From assembly GCF_039531165.1 (NCBI RefSeq), contig NZ_BAAAPN010000019.1, positions 1 to 64,000 on the forward strand: DNA of 64,000 nucleotides. The letters run 5' to 3'. Below, piece by piece: positions 16,739 through 24,252 of this stretch. The translations under genes and the position numbers were made by a program. The stretch's first letter is position 1, and each line of letters opens with the position of its first letter. The DNA is from Nostocoides_A vanveenii. GTDB taxonomy: Bacteria > Actinomycetota > Actinomycetes > Actinomycetales > Dermatophilaceae. Under the pieces are notes generated by a model. The model saw only the letters and a program-made list of their open reading frames with translations. It made no database searches and was not told the origin of the DNA.

Positions 16739-16772
16739 CGAGCACACGCCCAAACCGCATCACCGCAGGTCA

Positions 16773-16793
16773 CACCCATTCGCGAAACGGCCC
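16773..16793 (-). repeat. Right terminal inverted repeat of the transposon
   Basis: Ends in CGAAACGGCCC, the exact inverse of the left end. The next eight matched bases are CACCCATT, after two mismatches. It is followed directly by the second GAGAAC copy. Confidence 0.85.
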
Positions 16794-16799
16794 GAGAAC
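16794..16799 (+). repeat. Target-site duplication, right copy (GAGAAC)
   Basis: Second copy of the six bases that end the left tadA fragment, directly after the right inverted repeat. Confidence 0.85.
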
Positions 16800-17060
16800 G
16801 TCAGCAGCCGCTTTGTCGTCCCTACCGTCGCCTCGTCGATCGACCTGGTCATTCACACGGCCCTCGAACGCGACGGTGTCCGGCGCGTGCGCGAGATCGC
16901 CGCTATTCCAGGACGGTGCGAGGGTGACGTTGTCGAAATGGCCGACATCTTCGTGCGTCGAGGCGGCGAGCTGCAGCGCGCTGACGGCTTCCCGCCGCAC
17001 ATCGAGCGGTTTGACGCCGCCGGCTACCGGCTCCCCGAACTCCTCGCCAAGGGGGAGTGA
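16794..17060 (+). pseudogene. tadA: tadA/cpaF pilus secretion ATPase, C-terminal fragment
   Basis: The C-terminal 87 codons of the CpaF-type ATPase after the target duplication: VSSRFVVPTVASSIDLVIHTALERDGVRRVREIAAIPGRCEG..., ending in TGA at 17058-17060. This matches the region downstream of the His box in CpaF (conserved VASSIDLVIH). Joined to 102-431 with one GAGAAC, it is in frame without change, so the interruption is recent in appearance. The tadB start follows three bases later. Confidence 0.9.
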
Positions 17061-17063
17061 GCC

Positions 17064-17936
17064 TTGCCGCCACTCGTCCTCGGACTCTTCTTCGGACTCG
17101 GCATCTTCCTTATGTGGTGGTCGTGCTGGGTTCCCGTTCCGCGACCGCCGACGACACGTGCCGCCCGCCGGAGTCGCCTGGACCGCCTCGGTGACGAACT
17201 CGTCCAGGCCGGCTACAGCGCCATCGGTCCACGAGCCCTGCTAGGCACATGTGCCCTGGGTGCCGCGTTGACCTTCGTGCTCTTCATGGGTTTTGTCGGC
17301 GTGGCGTCGATCGCCCTGTGCTTCACGACGATGGCGGCCTACGGGCCGATTGCCTTGGTCCGTATGAAGGCCCGGCGCCGGCGCGCTGCCCTGCGCGATC
17401 TGTGGCCGGATGCGGTCGACAACATCACCTCGGGCGTGCGCGCCGGACTGGCGCTGCCGGAGTCCTTGTCGCAGTTGGCCGTTCGCGGCCCGATGGAGTT
17501 GCGCCCGGCATTCGCCAGCTTCGCGGAGGACTACCGCGTGAGCGGCCGGTTCAACGACTGCTTGGACAACCTCAAGGCGTATCTCAGCGACCCCGTCGGA
17601 GACCGTCTGGTCGAGGCTCTACGGATGGCGCGCGAGGTAGGGGGCAGCGACCTCGGGCGACTGTTGCGCACCTTGAGCAGCTTCCTGCGCGATGACGCTC
17701 ACACGCGGGCCGAGCTAGAAACTCGGCAGTCCTGGACCCTGAACGCGGCACGACTTGCGGTTGCCGCCCCCTGGATCGTTCTTGCGCTGATGTGCACGCG
17801 GCCGGAGGCCGTGCAGGCATACGCCTCGCGCACCGGAACGCTGGTGCTCGTGGCGGGCGGTGCCTGCACCCTGATCGCTTACCGCCTGATGGTGCGTATC
17901 GCTCGCCTCCCGGAAGAACAGCGGGTCCTGGGATGA
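17064..17936 (+). CDS. tadB: Tad pilus assembly membrane protein TadB
   Basis: A 290-residue inner-membrane platform protein of the Tad/Flp pilus system (T2SSF family). It has N-terminal membrane segments (LVLGLFFGLGIFLMWWSCW and the segment ending GVASIALCF), a cytoplasmic T2SSF domain (LRDLWPDAVDNITSGVRAGLALPESL ... RLVEALRMAREVGGSDLGRLLRTLSSFLRDD) and C-terminal helices. It starts four bases after tadA, with TadC overlapping its end, as in other Tad operons. With tadA disrupted it probably has no working ATPase partner, although its own frame is intact. Confidence 0.9.
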   Translation: MPPLVLGLFFGLGIFLMWWSCWVPVPRPPTTRAARRSRLDRLGDELVQAGYSAIGPRALLGTCALGAALTFVLFMGFVGVASIALCFTTMAAYGPIALVRMKARRRRAALRDLWPDAVDNITSGVRAGLALPESLSQLAVRGPMELRPAFASFAEDYRVSGRFNDCLDNLKAYLSDPVGDRLVEALRMAREVGGSDLGRLLRTLSSFLRDDAHTRAELETRQSWTLNAARLAVAAPWIVLALMCTRPEAVQAYASRTGTLVLVAGGACTLIAYRLMVRIARLPEEQRVLG

Positions 17937-18883
17937 ATCCCGTCCTCGCCTTCGGCCCGGGGCGTTGGGGTGCCCTTGTCGGCTTCGCGCTGGGGATCGG
18001 CGTGGTGACGATCATCCGCTTCCTGCCGGCAAGCCGTCGCCCGACCCTGGAGTCCCGCATGGCTCCCTACCTCGTCGACACCGCAATCTTCACCCGCCTG
18101 CGGCAACGCGAAACCCATTCGCCCGCGGGAGTGGTCGCCGTGCTCGGGCGGCCTCTCGTGCGCGACCTGGCGCGTTTTGTCGAGCGCATTCTCGGTGGTG
18201 CCGAATCGGTTCGCTATCGGCAACTGCGCGCGGGCAAACCCGCCGATATCGACCGATTTCGCGCCGAGCAGGTGCTGGCCGGCGCGGCAGGCGCTCTGGC
18301 CGGCGCGGTCGTCGGCGTGGCCCTCTTCCTCGGCAGCGGGGCGTCGTCCCTGCTGGTGCTGTTCATGATCGCCGTGGGCGCATCCGCCGGCGTCGTCGGT
18401 TGGGACCAATGGCTCAGCTACCAGGCCAACCGGCGCGAGAGCATCATGCTCACCGAATTCCCAACAGTCGCAGAGCTTCTCGCCCTGGCTGTCGGCGCCG
18501 GCGAAGGTGCGGTCGGCGCCCTGGAGCGGGTGTGCCGATTGGCTCACGGCGAGTTGGCGACCGAACTCGCTCGCTGCCTCTCGGACGCGCGCGCAGGCGC
18601 CAGCCTCCCGCGGGCGCTCGAAGGACTGGCGGAGCGAACCGGGCTGACCTCCTTGAGCCGCTTCGTCGACGGCGTCGTCATCGCGGTCGAGCGAGGGACA
18701 CCACTGGCCGATGTGCTCCGCGCCCAGGCGCAGGACGTCCGCGAGGAAGGTCGGCGCAATTTGATGGAGAAGGGCGGAAAAAAGGAGATCGGCATGATGA
18801 TTCCGGTCGTCTTCCTCGTCCTGCCAATCACTGTGCTGTTCGCCGTTTTCCCGGGCTTCGACTTCCTGAACTTCTCTATGTAA
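17933..18883 (+). CDS. tadC: Tad pilus assembly membrane protein TadC
   Basis: A 316-residue protein, second T2SSF-type platform component, which pairs with TadB in the inner membrane. Membrane helices flank a cytoplasmic domain with the characteristic LTEFPTVAELLALAVGAGEGAVGALERV and GLTSLSRFVDGVVIAVERGTPLADVLRAQAQDVREE. The C-terminus is a helix ending PVVFLVLPITVLFAVFPGF. The ATG overlaps the tadB stop (ATGA); the longer upstream frame is a shadow. Confidence 0.88.
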   Translation: MNPVLAFGPGRWGALVGFALGIGVVTIIRFLPASRRPTLESRMAPYLVDTAIFTRLRQRETHSPAGVVAVLGRPLVRDLARFVERILGGAESVRYRQLRAGKPADIDRFRAEQVLAGAAGALAGAVVGVALFLGSGASSLLVLFMIAVGASAGVVGWDQWLSYQANRRESIMLTEFPTVAELLALAVGAGEGAVGALERVCRLAHGELATELARCLSDARAGASLPRALEGLAERTGLTSLSRFVDGVVIAVERGTPLADVLRAQAQDVREEGRRNLMEKGGKKEIGMMIPVVFLVLPITVLFAVFPGFDFLNFSM

Positions 18884-18931
18884 CAACCCCGTTGCCCGCA
18901 CCGCCGCGCGGCACCAACCGAAGGAGACACC

Positions 18932-19147
18932 ATGTCGCACTACCTCATCAAGGCGCACCTCCGGCTCACCGCCGCGATCCGCGATGCCCTCACCGACCGC
19001 GAGAACGAACGCGGCGACGTCCCCGGATGGGTGCTGATCACGATCATGACGGCCGGCCTGGTCGCCGCCATCTGGGCGATCGCGCAGGACCGGTTGTCGG
19101 CCATGTTCGAAGACGCCATCAACAGCGTCAAGCCCGGCGGCAACTGA
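18932..19147 (+). CDS. Flp-type pilin-like protein (DUF4244-like)
   Basis: A 71-residue protein with a hydrophilic leader (MSHYLIKAHLRLTAAIRDALTDRENERG) followed by a single hydrophobic helix (VPGWVLITIMTAGLVAAIWAIA) and a short tail, the layout of Flp/Fap prepilins with class III cleavage after the glycine. It has a good ribosome binding site (AAGGAG) seven bases upstream of ATG. Likely the structural pilin of the Tad system, processed by a TadV/prepilin peptidase not seen in this window. Confidence 0.8.
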   Translation: MSHYLIKAHLRLTAAIRDALTDRENERGDVPGWVLITIMTAGLVAAIWAIAQDRLSAMFEDAINSVKPGGN

Positions 19148-19155
19148 TCTCACTC

Positions 19156-19563
19156 ATGGCCCCCGATCATCGACCGCGACCGGGTCGGGGATCGTGTGAG
19201 GACGGCGCCGCCGTTGCCGACTTCGCGATGGTGGCCGGGCTCTTGCTCGTCGTCTTCGCGGCGGTCTTTCAACTCGGCCTCGCCCTGCACATCCGCAACA
19301 CCCTGATCTCGTGCGCCGCAGAGGGCGCACGGCTCGGGGCTCGAGCGGATGCCATCCCGGAGGACGCAATTCCGCGGACACGCGAACTGATCAACCGGTC
19401 CCTGTCGACGCGCTTCAGCCAGGACATCACCGTCTCGACCGAATCGGTCGGGGGCGTTGCCATCGTCGTTGTCCGAGTCTCGGCCCCGTTGCCCGTCTTC
19501 GGTCCGCTCGGGCCCGACGGGCAACTGGAGGTTGTGGGCCGCGCGTTCGAGGAGCGCCAATGA
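19156..19563 (+). CDS. TadE-like minor pilin
   Basis: A 135-residue protein with an N-terminal prepilin-like helix (ADFAMVAGLLLVVFAAVFQLGLALHIRNTL) followed by the typical TadE sequence CAAEGARLGARADAIPEDA. Secreted domain to the C-terminus. The start is ATG 19156; the following gene begins within its stop (ATGA). Minor pilin or pseudopilin at the base of the Tad pilus. Confidence 0.8.
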   Translation: MAPDHRPRPGRGSCEDGAAVADFAMVAGLLLVVFAAVFQLGLALHIRNTLISCAAEGARLGARADAIPEDAIPRTRELINRSLSTRFSQDITVSTESVGGVAIVVVRVSAPLPVFGPLGPDGQLEVVGRAFEERQ

Positions 19564-20015
19564 TCTCCCACCCCAGCGAGCAGGCCCAAGCTGGCGACGA
19601 GGGCAGCGCCGTCGTGGAGTTCGTCTTTCTCGGCGTGCTCTTGCTCGTGCCCCTCATCTATCTGACGCTGATGGTCGCACGCGTGCAAGCCGGGTCGTAT
19701 GCCGTGGCGCAGGCCGCGCGCGAAGCCGGTCGAGCGTTCGTGACCACGGTCGACGGACAGGACCCGGGCCTCCGTGCCGACGCGGCTGCGCTCATCGCGT
19801 TCGCGGATCAGGGTTTTGACACAAGCGACAGCGGCATCACCATCTCCTGCTCCACTTCGCCCTGCCTGACACCGGAGGGCCGGGTCGAGGTGCGGGCCGA
19901 GGTGTCCGTACCATTGCCGCTGATCCCGAGCTTCGCGCGATCGGTGGTCCCCTTGGTGGTCCCGGTCAGCAGCACTCATGTGCTGATCGTCGACCGATTC
20001 CGGGGTGTGGGATGA
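19560..20015 (+). CDS. TadE/TadF-like pilus protein
   Basis: A 151-residue protein with a TadE N-terminus: EGSAVVEFVFLGVLLLVPLIYLTLMVARVQAGSYAVAQAAREAGRAFV. The membrane anchor is followed by a beta-rich domain with a Cys pair (SCSTSPC). ATG overlaps the previous stop, and the next gene overlaps its stop, so the Tad minor proteins form one tightly packed operon. Confidence 0.8.
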   Translation: MISHPSEQAQAGDEGSAVVEFVFLGVLLLVPLIYLTLMVARVQAGSYAVAQAAREAGRAFVTTVDGQDPGLRADAAALIAFADQGFDTSDSGITISCSTSPCLTPEGRVEVRAEVSVPLPLIPSFARSVVPLVVPVSSTHVLIVDRFRGVG

Positions 20016-20530
20016 GCCTGGAGAACGCGCGTCGACTCGGCGCTCCCGGATGCGCTGGGCGGGGACAGCGGCCGCCCGCGGCCGCACCGGACGCTGCGGA
20101 AGAGGGTGGGATCACCATCTTGATCATCGGGCTGTGCATGATTGCCCTAACGCTCACCCTTGGCATCGTCACCATCACGAGCGCTCAACTAGCGCGCATG
20201 CGTCTGCTCGACGCTGCGGACGCCGCAGCTCTGGATGCGGCCGATGCGCTCTCGGACCGGGCATACGTCGACGGCATCGGGGAGGCGGTGCCGCTGACCG
20301 ACGACACGGTGTGGGTTGCCGCGCAGCAGAATCTCGCGGCCCGCCCGCTGCCCGATCGGATGCAGAGCTGGCATGTCGACGGCGGGACGGGCACACCGGA
20401 CGGGGAGACGGCCGTCGTCGTGGTCACCGGGACCGCCGACCTGCCGATCCTGTCCAGCGTGGTGGAGGCGATCGGGTCGAGCATCACGCTGACCGTCGAG
20501 GCGCGCGCCCGCGCCGACATCGACCCGTGA
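20012..20530 (+). CDS. TadG-like pilus assembly protein
   Basis: A 172-residue membrane-anchored protein. After a proline-rich cytoplasmic leader, the anchor is GGITILIIGLCMIALTLTLGIVTITSAQLARMRLLDAADAAALDAADAL, the pattern of the putative Flp pilus-assembly TadE/G-like family (DUF2134/Tad_N). Shorter than full TadG proteins, which carry a von Willebrand domain. Last gene of the Tad operon, converging with the SDR gene. Confidence 0.7.
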   Translation: MSLENARRLGAPGCAGRGQRPPAAAPDAAEEGGITILIIGLCMIALTLTLGIVTITSAQLARMRLLDAADAAALDAADALSDRAYVDGIGEAVPLTDDTVWVAAQQNLAARPLPDRMQSWHVDGGTGTPDGETAVVVVTGTADLPILSSVVEAIGSSITLTVEARARADIDP

Positions 20531-20543
20531 GGAGGCTGCCTCG

Positions 20544-21320
20544 TCAAGAGGTCTGCCAGTCGATCGGACCCCGGTGCACCTTGTGCTGCGCGGCCTGCGC
20601 GACCGGGCGCACAGTGAGCGCGTCGATGTTGACATGCTGCGGCAAGCCGACAACGAACTCCACGCACGCCGCGACATCGTCCGCGACCAGGGGGCGGTCC
20701 ACACCGGCATACACCTTGTCCGCGGCCACCTGATCACCCCCGAAGCGAGTCAGCGCGAAACCCTCCGTATGCACCATCCCCGGACGGATGTCCACCACCC
20801 GAATGTGCGTCCCGGCGAGCTCGAGCCGCAGCGTCTCCGAGATCACCGAAGTGCCGTGCTTCGCGACGACATAGCCGGCCCCGCCCTCATAGACAATCTG
20901 CCCGGCCGTCGAGGAGATGTCGACGATCGTCGCCCGCGGGGATCGGTGCAGCAGCGGCAGCGTAGCCTTGATCACCTGCAGGGTGCCGATCACATTCGAC
21001 TCGAACATCGCGCGCCACTGCTCGACATCACCGTGCTCCACCGGCTGGGACCCGAGGGCGCCCCCGGCGTTGTTGACCAGGACATCGCAGCGCTCCAAGG
21101 TGGCCACGCCGGCCTCGACCGACTCGGCGTCGGCGACGTCCATAACCCGCGCCCGGGCCTGCGCGCCGATCGATGCGGCCGTCGCCATCAGCGGTTCGAT
21201 GCGGCGCCCGGTGAGGACGACGTCGAATCCCATCGCAGCGAGCCGGCGCGCGCTGGCCGCGCCGATGCCGGTGCCGCCGCCGGTGACCAGAGCGATCGGG
21301 GAAGAGGAGGGATCGGTCAT
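20544..21320 (-). CDS. Short-chain dehydrogenase/reductase
   Basis: A 258-residue SDR oxidoreductase. It has the cofactor-binding GGGTGIG (LVTGGGTGIGAASARRL), NNAG, the catalytic Ser (IVDISSTAGQ) and the YxxxK pair (YVVAK). An Arg cluster after the second strand (TGRR) suggests NADP(H), as in YdfG-type 3-hydroxy acid dehydrogenases. The substrate cannot be told. The ATG at 21320 is preferred over the longer frame because the Rossmann fold starts within 12 residues. Confidence 0.85.
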   Translation of the reverse strand: MTDPSSSPIALVTGGGTGIGAASARRLAAMGFDVVLTGRRIEPLMATAASIGAQARARVMDVADAESVEAGVATLERCDVLVNNAGGALGSQPVEHGDVEQWRAMFESNVIGTLQVIKATLPLLHRSPRATIVDISSTAGQIVYEGGAGYVVAKHGTSVISETLRLELAGTHIRVVDIRPGMVHTEGFALTRFGGDQVAADKVYAGVDRPLVADDVAACVEFVVGLPQHVNIDALTVRPVAQAAQHKVHRGPIDWQTS

Positions 21321-21848
21321 ACGGGCAATCGTAGGCAGGAATACGACGGGGGCGCCGAGCCGCAATGGCCCGCGCCCCCGCCCATCACCCGAGCCATCGA
21401 GGACAGTCGTTGCCGACTGGCTCCCACCTCGCGGCGTCAAGGGGATGCTGTGCTCGGCAGTCGAAGCTACCGACGGCTCCTGTGTACGCGGGCAAGATTA
21501 AACCTGCTGCCACATCGACGGCCAGTCTGCCATAGGCCTGCGCGCGGCGTCGCGCGATCGCGCGGACTCGATGTCCGCTCGGGGTAGCCCGCACGCGCAG
21601 GCCAGGAAGAAGCGTTATCGACTCGTGATGTGGTCTAGACAGATGATCGATAAATGCGCAGAACCTGCGAAAAGACATCCGTGTTATCCCTCCCGACCAG
21701 CGCCCGTGGCCAGTTCCGCACGGCCCCTGATGTGACGAAAGTGACGGGTGGGATCTGAGCGTCGGTACCCTGAAATGCCGCGGCTAGCGCGCCCTCCCCC
21801 CGGTGCCCCGCGAGCGGCCGGTAGTCCGGCCCCGACAAGGAGCGATCG
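21321..21848. other. Intergenic region upstream of the cell-wall hydrolase
   Basis: No gene seen in 528 bp. A possible sigma-70-like promoter is GTGACG (21741-21746) with TACCCT (21766-21771), 19 bp apart. A hairpin GGCCGG-tagt-CCGGCC (21816-21831) is followed by the ribosome binding site AAGGAG before the ATG at 21849. The long leader invites a regulatory RNA, but I could not recognise the conserved blocks of a c-di-AMP (ydaO) riboswitch. Confidence 0.35.
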
Positions 21849-23270
21849 ATGGCGTCACGCCCGGGCCCGCGGCACACCGCGCTTCCCACGTCGTCGGTGC
21901 GTCGCCTCCAACTCGTCGGCGGGTCCGCTCTCGTCGCGGCCCTCCTCTTCGGCGGCACGTATGCCGCGCACGCCGACCCCGGGATTCCCTCCGCCCGCGA
22001 GGTGGCCCAGGCCAAAGCCGAAGCCGCTGCGGCGGGCCAGCGGGTCGCCGCGCTAGAAGCTCAGTACGCGACGTCCGCCGCGAGCGTCTCGGCGTTGCAG
22101 GAGCGAGCGGCCCGTCTCGGCGAGGCCGCGAACGGCGCCAAGTGGCAACTGGCCAAGGCCACCAAAGCCGCGGACGAGGCGCAGCGCAAGGCCGATGCCG
22201 CGCAGGGCCAGGCGGCGGGCGCCTCGGTGTCCCTGCGCAACTACGCGTCGTCGATGTATCAGCAGGGCGGGATGCTCGGGTCGCTCGCGCCGCTGCTCGA
22301 TGCCGGCGGCCCCCAGGAACTCATCGACCGGGCGGCGACGCTGGAACTGGTCTCGGCGCACCAGAACGAAGAACTCAAGTCGGCGCTTGTCGTCAGCGGC
22401 ACCGCGCAGAGCCTGCAGGCTGCGGCTGCCCAAGCCGAGGCCGCCCGCGCCGAGGCCAGCCGCCGTGCGGACCAGGCCGATCGCATCGCCCGCGACGAAC
22501 TCGCGGTGGCGTCGGCGAAGACATCGCGGCTCGGGGCGGAGCGCGAGAGCCTGGCCAAACGGCTCGCGGCGCTGAACGACACCTCCGCCAAACTGGAGAA
22601 GCAGCGACTCGACGCCATTGCCGCCGCTGCTGCAGCCGCAGCCGAGCACGACCAGTCGACCAACTCCAGCACATCGAGCCCGTCGAGCACGCCGCCCCCC
22701 GTGACCACGAGCACGTCGACCCCGACCTCGTCGTCCACGACGCACCCGACCTCGACCACAACCACGCGGCCGACCTCAACCACGACGACCCGGCCCACGT
22801 CGACGACGACCACGCGGCCGACCTCGACGAGCACGACCACCACGCCGTCGTCGAGCACGAGCACTCCCAGCAGCACGACGACGAGCCAGCCCCCACCACC
22901 GCCGCCCTCCGGCGGGGCGGCCGCCGCCATCGCCTTTGCCGTCGCGCAACTCGGCAAGCCCTACGAGTGGGGGGCGGACGGTCCCGACACATATGACTGC
23001 TCCGGCCTGACGATGAGGGCCTGGGCTCAGGCCGGCGTGTCGCTCTCGCACTACACCGGAGCGCAGTGGGCCGAGACCGCCCGCGTCGCCATCGACGCCT
23101 TACAGCCCGGCGACCTGGTGTTCTACGGTTCGACGGGGGAGAGCAGCTATCACGTCGGCCTCTACGTCGGGGGTGGGCAGATGATCGAAGCGCCGCACAC
23201 GGGCGCAGTCGTGCGCTATGCCTCGATCTACCGCTCCGATCTGCTGCCCTACGGCGGCCGGCCGGGCTGA
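21849..23270 (+). CDS. NlpC/P60 peptidoglycan endopeptidase (RipA-like) with coiled coil
   Basis: A 473-residue secreted hydrolase. A signal peptide (about residues 20-42, ending YAAHADP) is followed by a long coiled coil (45-260), a Thr/Ser/Pro linker built of TSTTTTRP-like repeats (about 265-355) and a C-terminal NlpC/P60 domain (360-470). Catalytic residues are Cys384 (DCSGLT), His435 (SYHVGLY) and a third polar residue His450 (EAPHTG). It cleaves stem peptides of peptidoglycan during cell separation, like RipA/CwlO proteins. The ATG has an AAGGAG binding site. Activity is usually restrained by the coiled coil. Confidence 0.9.
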   Translation: MASRPGPRHTALPTSSVRRLQLVGGSALVAALLFGGTYAAHADPGIPSAREVAQAKAEAAAAGQRVAALEAQYATSAASVSALQERAARLGEAANGAKWQLAKATKAADEAQRKADAAQGQAAGASVSLRNYASSMYQQGGMLGSLAPLLDAGGPQELIDRAATLELVSAHQNEELKSALVVSGTAQSLQAAAAQAEAARAEASRRADQADRIARDELAVASAKTSRLGAERESLAKRLAALNDTSAKLEKQRLDAIAAAAAAAAEHDQSTNSSTSSPSSTPPPVTTSTSTPTSSSTTHPTSTTTTRPTSTTTTRPTSTTTTRPTSTSTTTTPSSSTSTPSSTTTSQPPPPPPSGGAAAAIAFAVAQLGKPYEWGADGPDTYDCSGLTMRAWAQAGVSLSHYTGAQWAETARVAIDALQPGDLVFYGSTGESSYHVGLYVGGGQMIEAPHTGAVVRYASIYRSDLLPYGGRPG

Positions 23271-23350
23271 CGAACCGCGCCCCACGGCATACGGGGTCGG
23301 ACGCGGCAGAGGGAGCGACCCGTGCCGTCGTGCGCGATAATCGTCCGGCT

Positions 23351-24103
23351 ATGCCTCCCGCACCTAGGCCAGACGGCCCCCCGCCCGCACCGACCGTGGC
23401 CCGTTACCGGATCCGGTATGCCCGTCGTGGTCGCCTCCGGTTCTCCTCCACGCGCGACTTCGCCCGCGCCCTGGAGCGCGCGCTGCGACGAGCCCAGGTG
23501 CCGATGGCCTTCAGCGCCGGCTTTCACCCCCACCCGAAGATCTCGTATGCCGGTGGCGCGCCCACGGGAATGGCCTCGGAGGCCGAGTACTTCGAGATCG
23601 GCGTGACCGAGGTGCTCGACCCCGATCAGTTGCGTGCAGCGCTCGACGCGGCGCTACCGGACGGGCTCGACATCATCGAGGTCGTGGCCGCCGGGCCGGG
23701 TGCGCTGGCCGATCGCTTGGCAGCCAGCGATTGGCGAATCGAGTTCCGCGACACTGCAGTCGAGGCACTCGACGCCGCCTGGTCGCAGTTGTCGGCGCTG
23801 CCCGACGTCACCGTCAGCCGGGTCTTCAAGACCGGCCCTAAGAGCCTCGACGTCGGCGACGCGCTGCTGCACGCTGAGGTGGGCGCCGGGGAGGGATGTG
23901 CGATACTTCGAGTGGTCGTTCGGCACACCACACCAGCCGTTCGCCCCGACGACATTCTGAGCGCGCTGCGCGATTTGGTCCGGTTCGTGCCCTCGAGTCC
24001 CCCCCGGGTGACTCGCCTGGCGCAGGGGCCGTGGCTGGCGGACAGCGCGCAGGTGGCCGATCCCCTGGCCGCCGACAAGGATGGCGCCGCCTCGGGCCGG
24101 TGA
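23351..24103 (+). CDS. DUF2344 / TIGR03936 protein next to RNase E
   Basis: A 250-residue protein of the TIGR03936 family. It contains YRIRYARRGRLRFSSTRDFARALERALRRAQVPMAFSAGFHPHPKISYA, the family signature. It occurs either fused or adjacent to a radical-SAM protein, and in actinobacteria just upstream of rne. The function is not established; it has been proposed to act in RNA or tRNA modification. The ATG is preferred over the long upstream frame because the conserved region begins 20 residues later. Confidence 0.85.
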   Translation: MPPAPRPDGPPPAPTVARYRIRYARRGRLRFSSTRDFARALERALRRAQVPMAFSAGFHPHPKISYAGGAPTGMASEAEYFEIGVTEVLDPDQLRAALDAALPDGLDIIEVVAAGPGALADRLAASDWRIEFRDTAVEALDAAWSQLSALPDVTVSRVFKTGPKSLDVGDALLHAEVGAGEGCAILRVVVRHTTPAVRPDDILSALRDLVRFVPSSPPRVTRLAQGPWLADSAQVADPLAADKDGAASGR

Positions 24104-24252
24104 CGCGCCACGCGCGAACCGCACTCCGCGGAACTTAGACGACTTCCGTGTCGGCTCCGGCCGGCGCGACTCACCCGCAGCACGCGGAGACGGGGCCGGA
24201 CTTCGAACCGGCCGGTGTGGGCGCCGCCGCGTGGTGACGGAAGGTGTGCGCG

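Larger units (their letters stand above)
432..16793. mobile_element. 16.36-kb transposon with terminal inverted repeats carrying a type III RM system
   Basis: The ends are GGGCCGTTTCG..AATGGGTG on the left (432-452) and its inverted counterpart on the right (16773-16793), matching at 19 of 21 positions. Direct GAGAAC copies flank them. The insertion splits tadA, and precise removal restores the frame. Leftmost genes are a DDE transposase and an overlapping tyrosine recombinase; the cargo is two lipoproteins, small regulators, type III mod/res, a SecB-like chaperone, a PLD-like protein and unknowns. The family was not identified: the 6-bp duplication does not obviously match the usual IS1182 or Tn3 pattern. 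Boundaries and gene content are seen directly; active transposition is inferred. Confidence 0.85.

Noticed and set aside
21560..21848. Possible c-di-AMP (ydaO) riboswitch before the NlpC/P60 gene
   Set aside because: Such riboswitches precede cell-wall hydrolases in actinobacteria, but I could not identify the conserved sequence blocks or matching stems. An Infernal search would decide.
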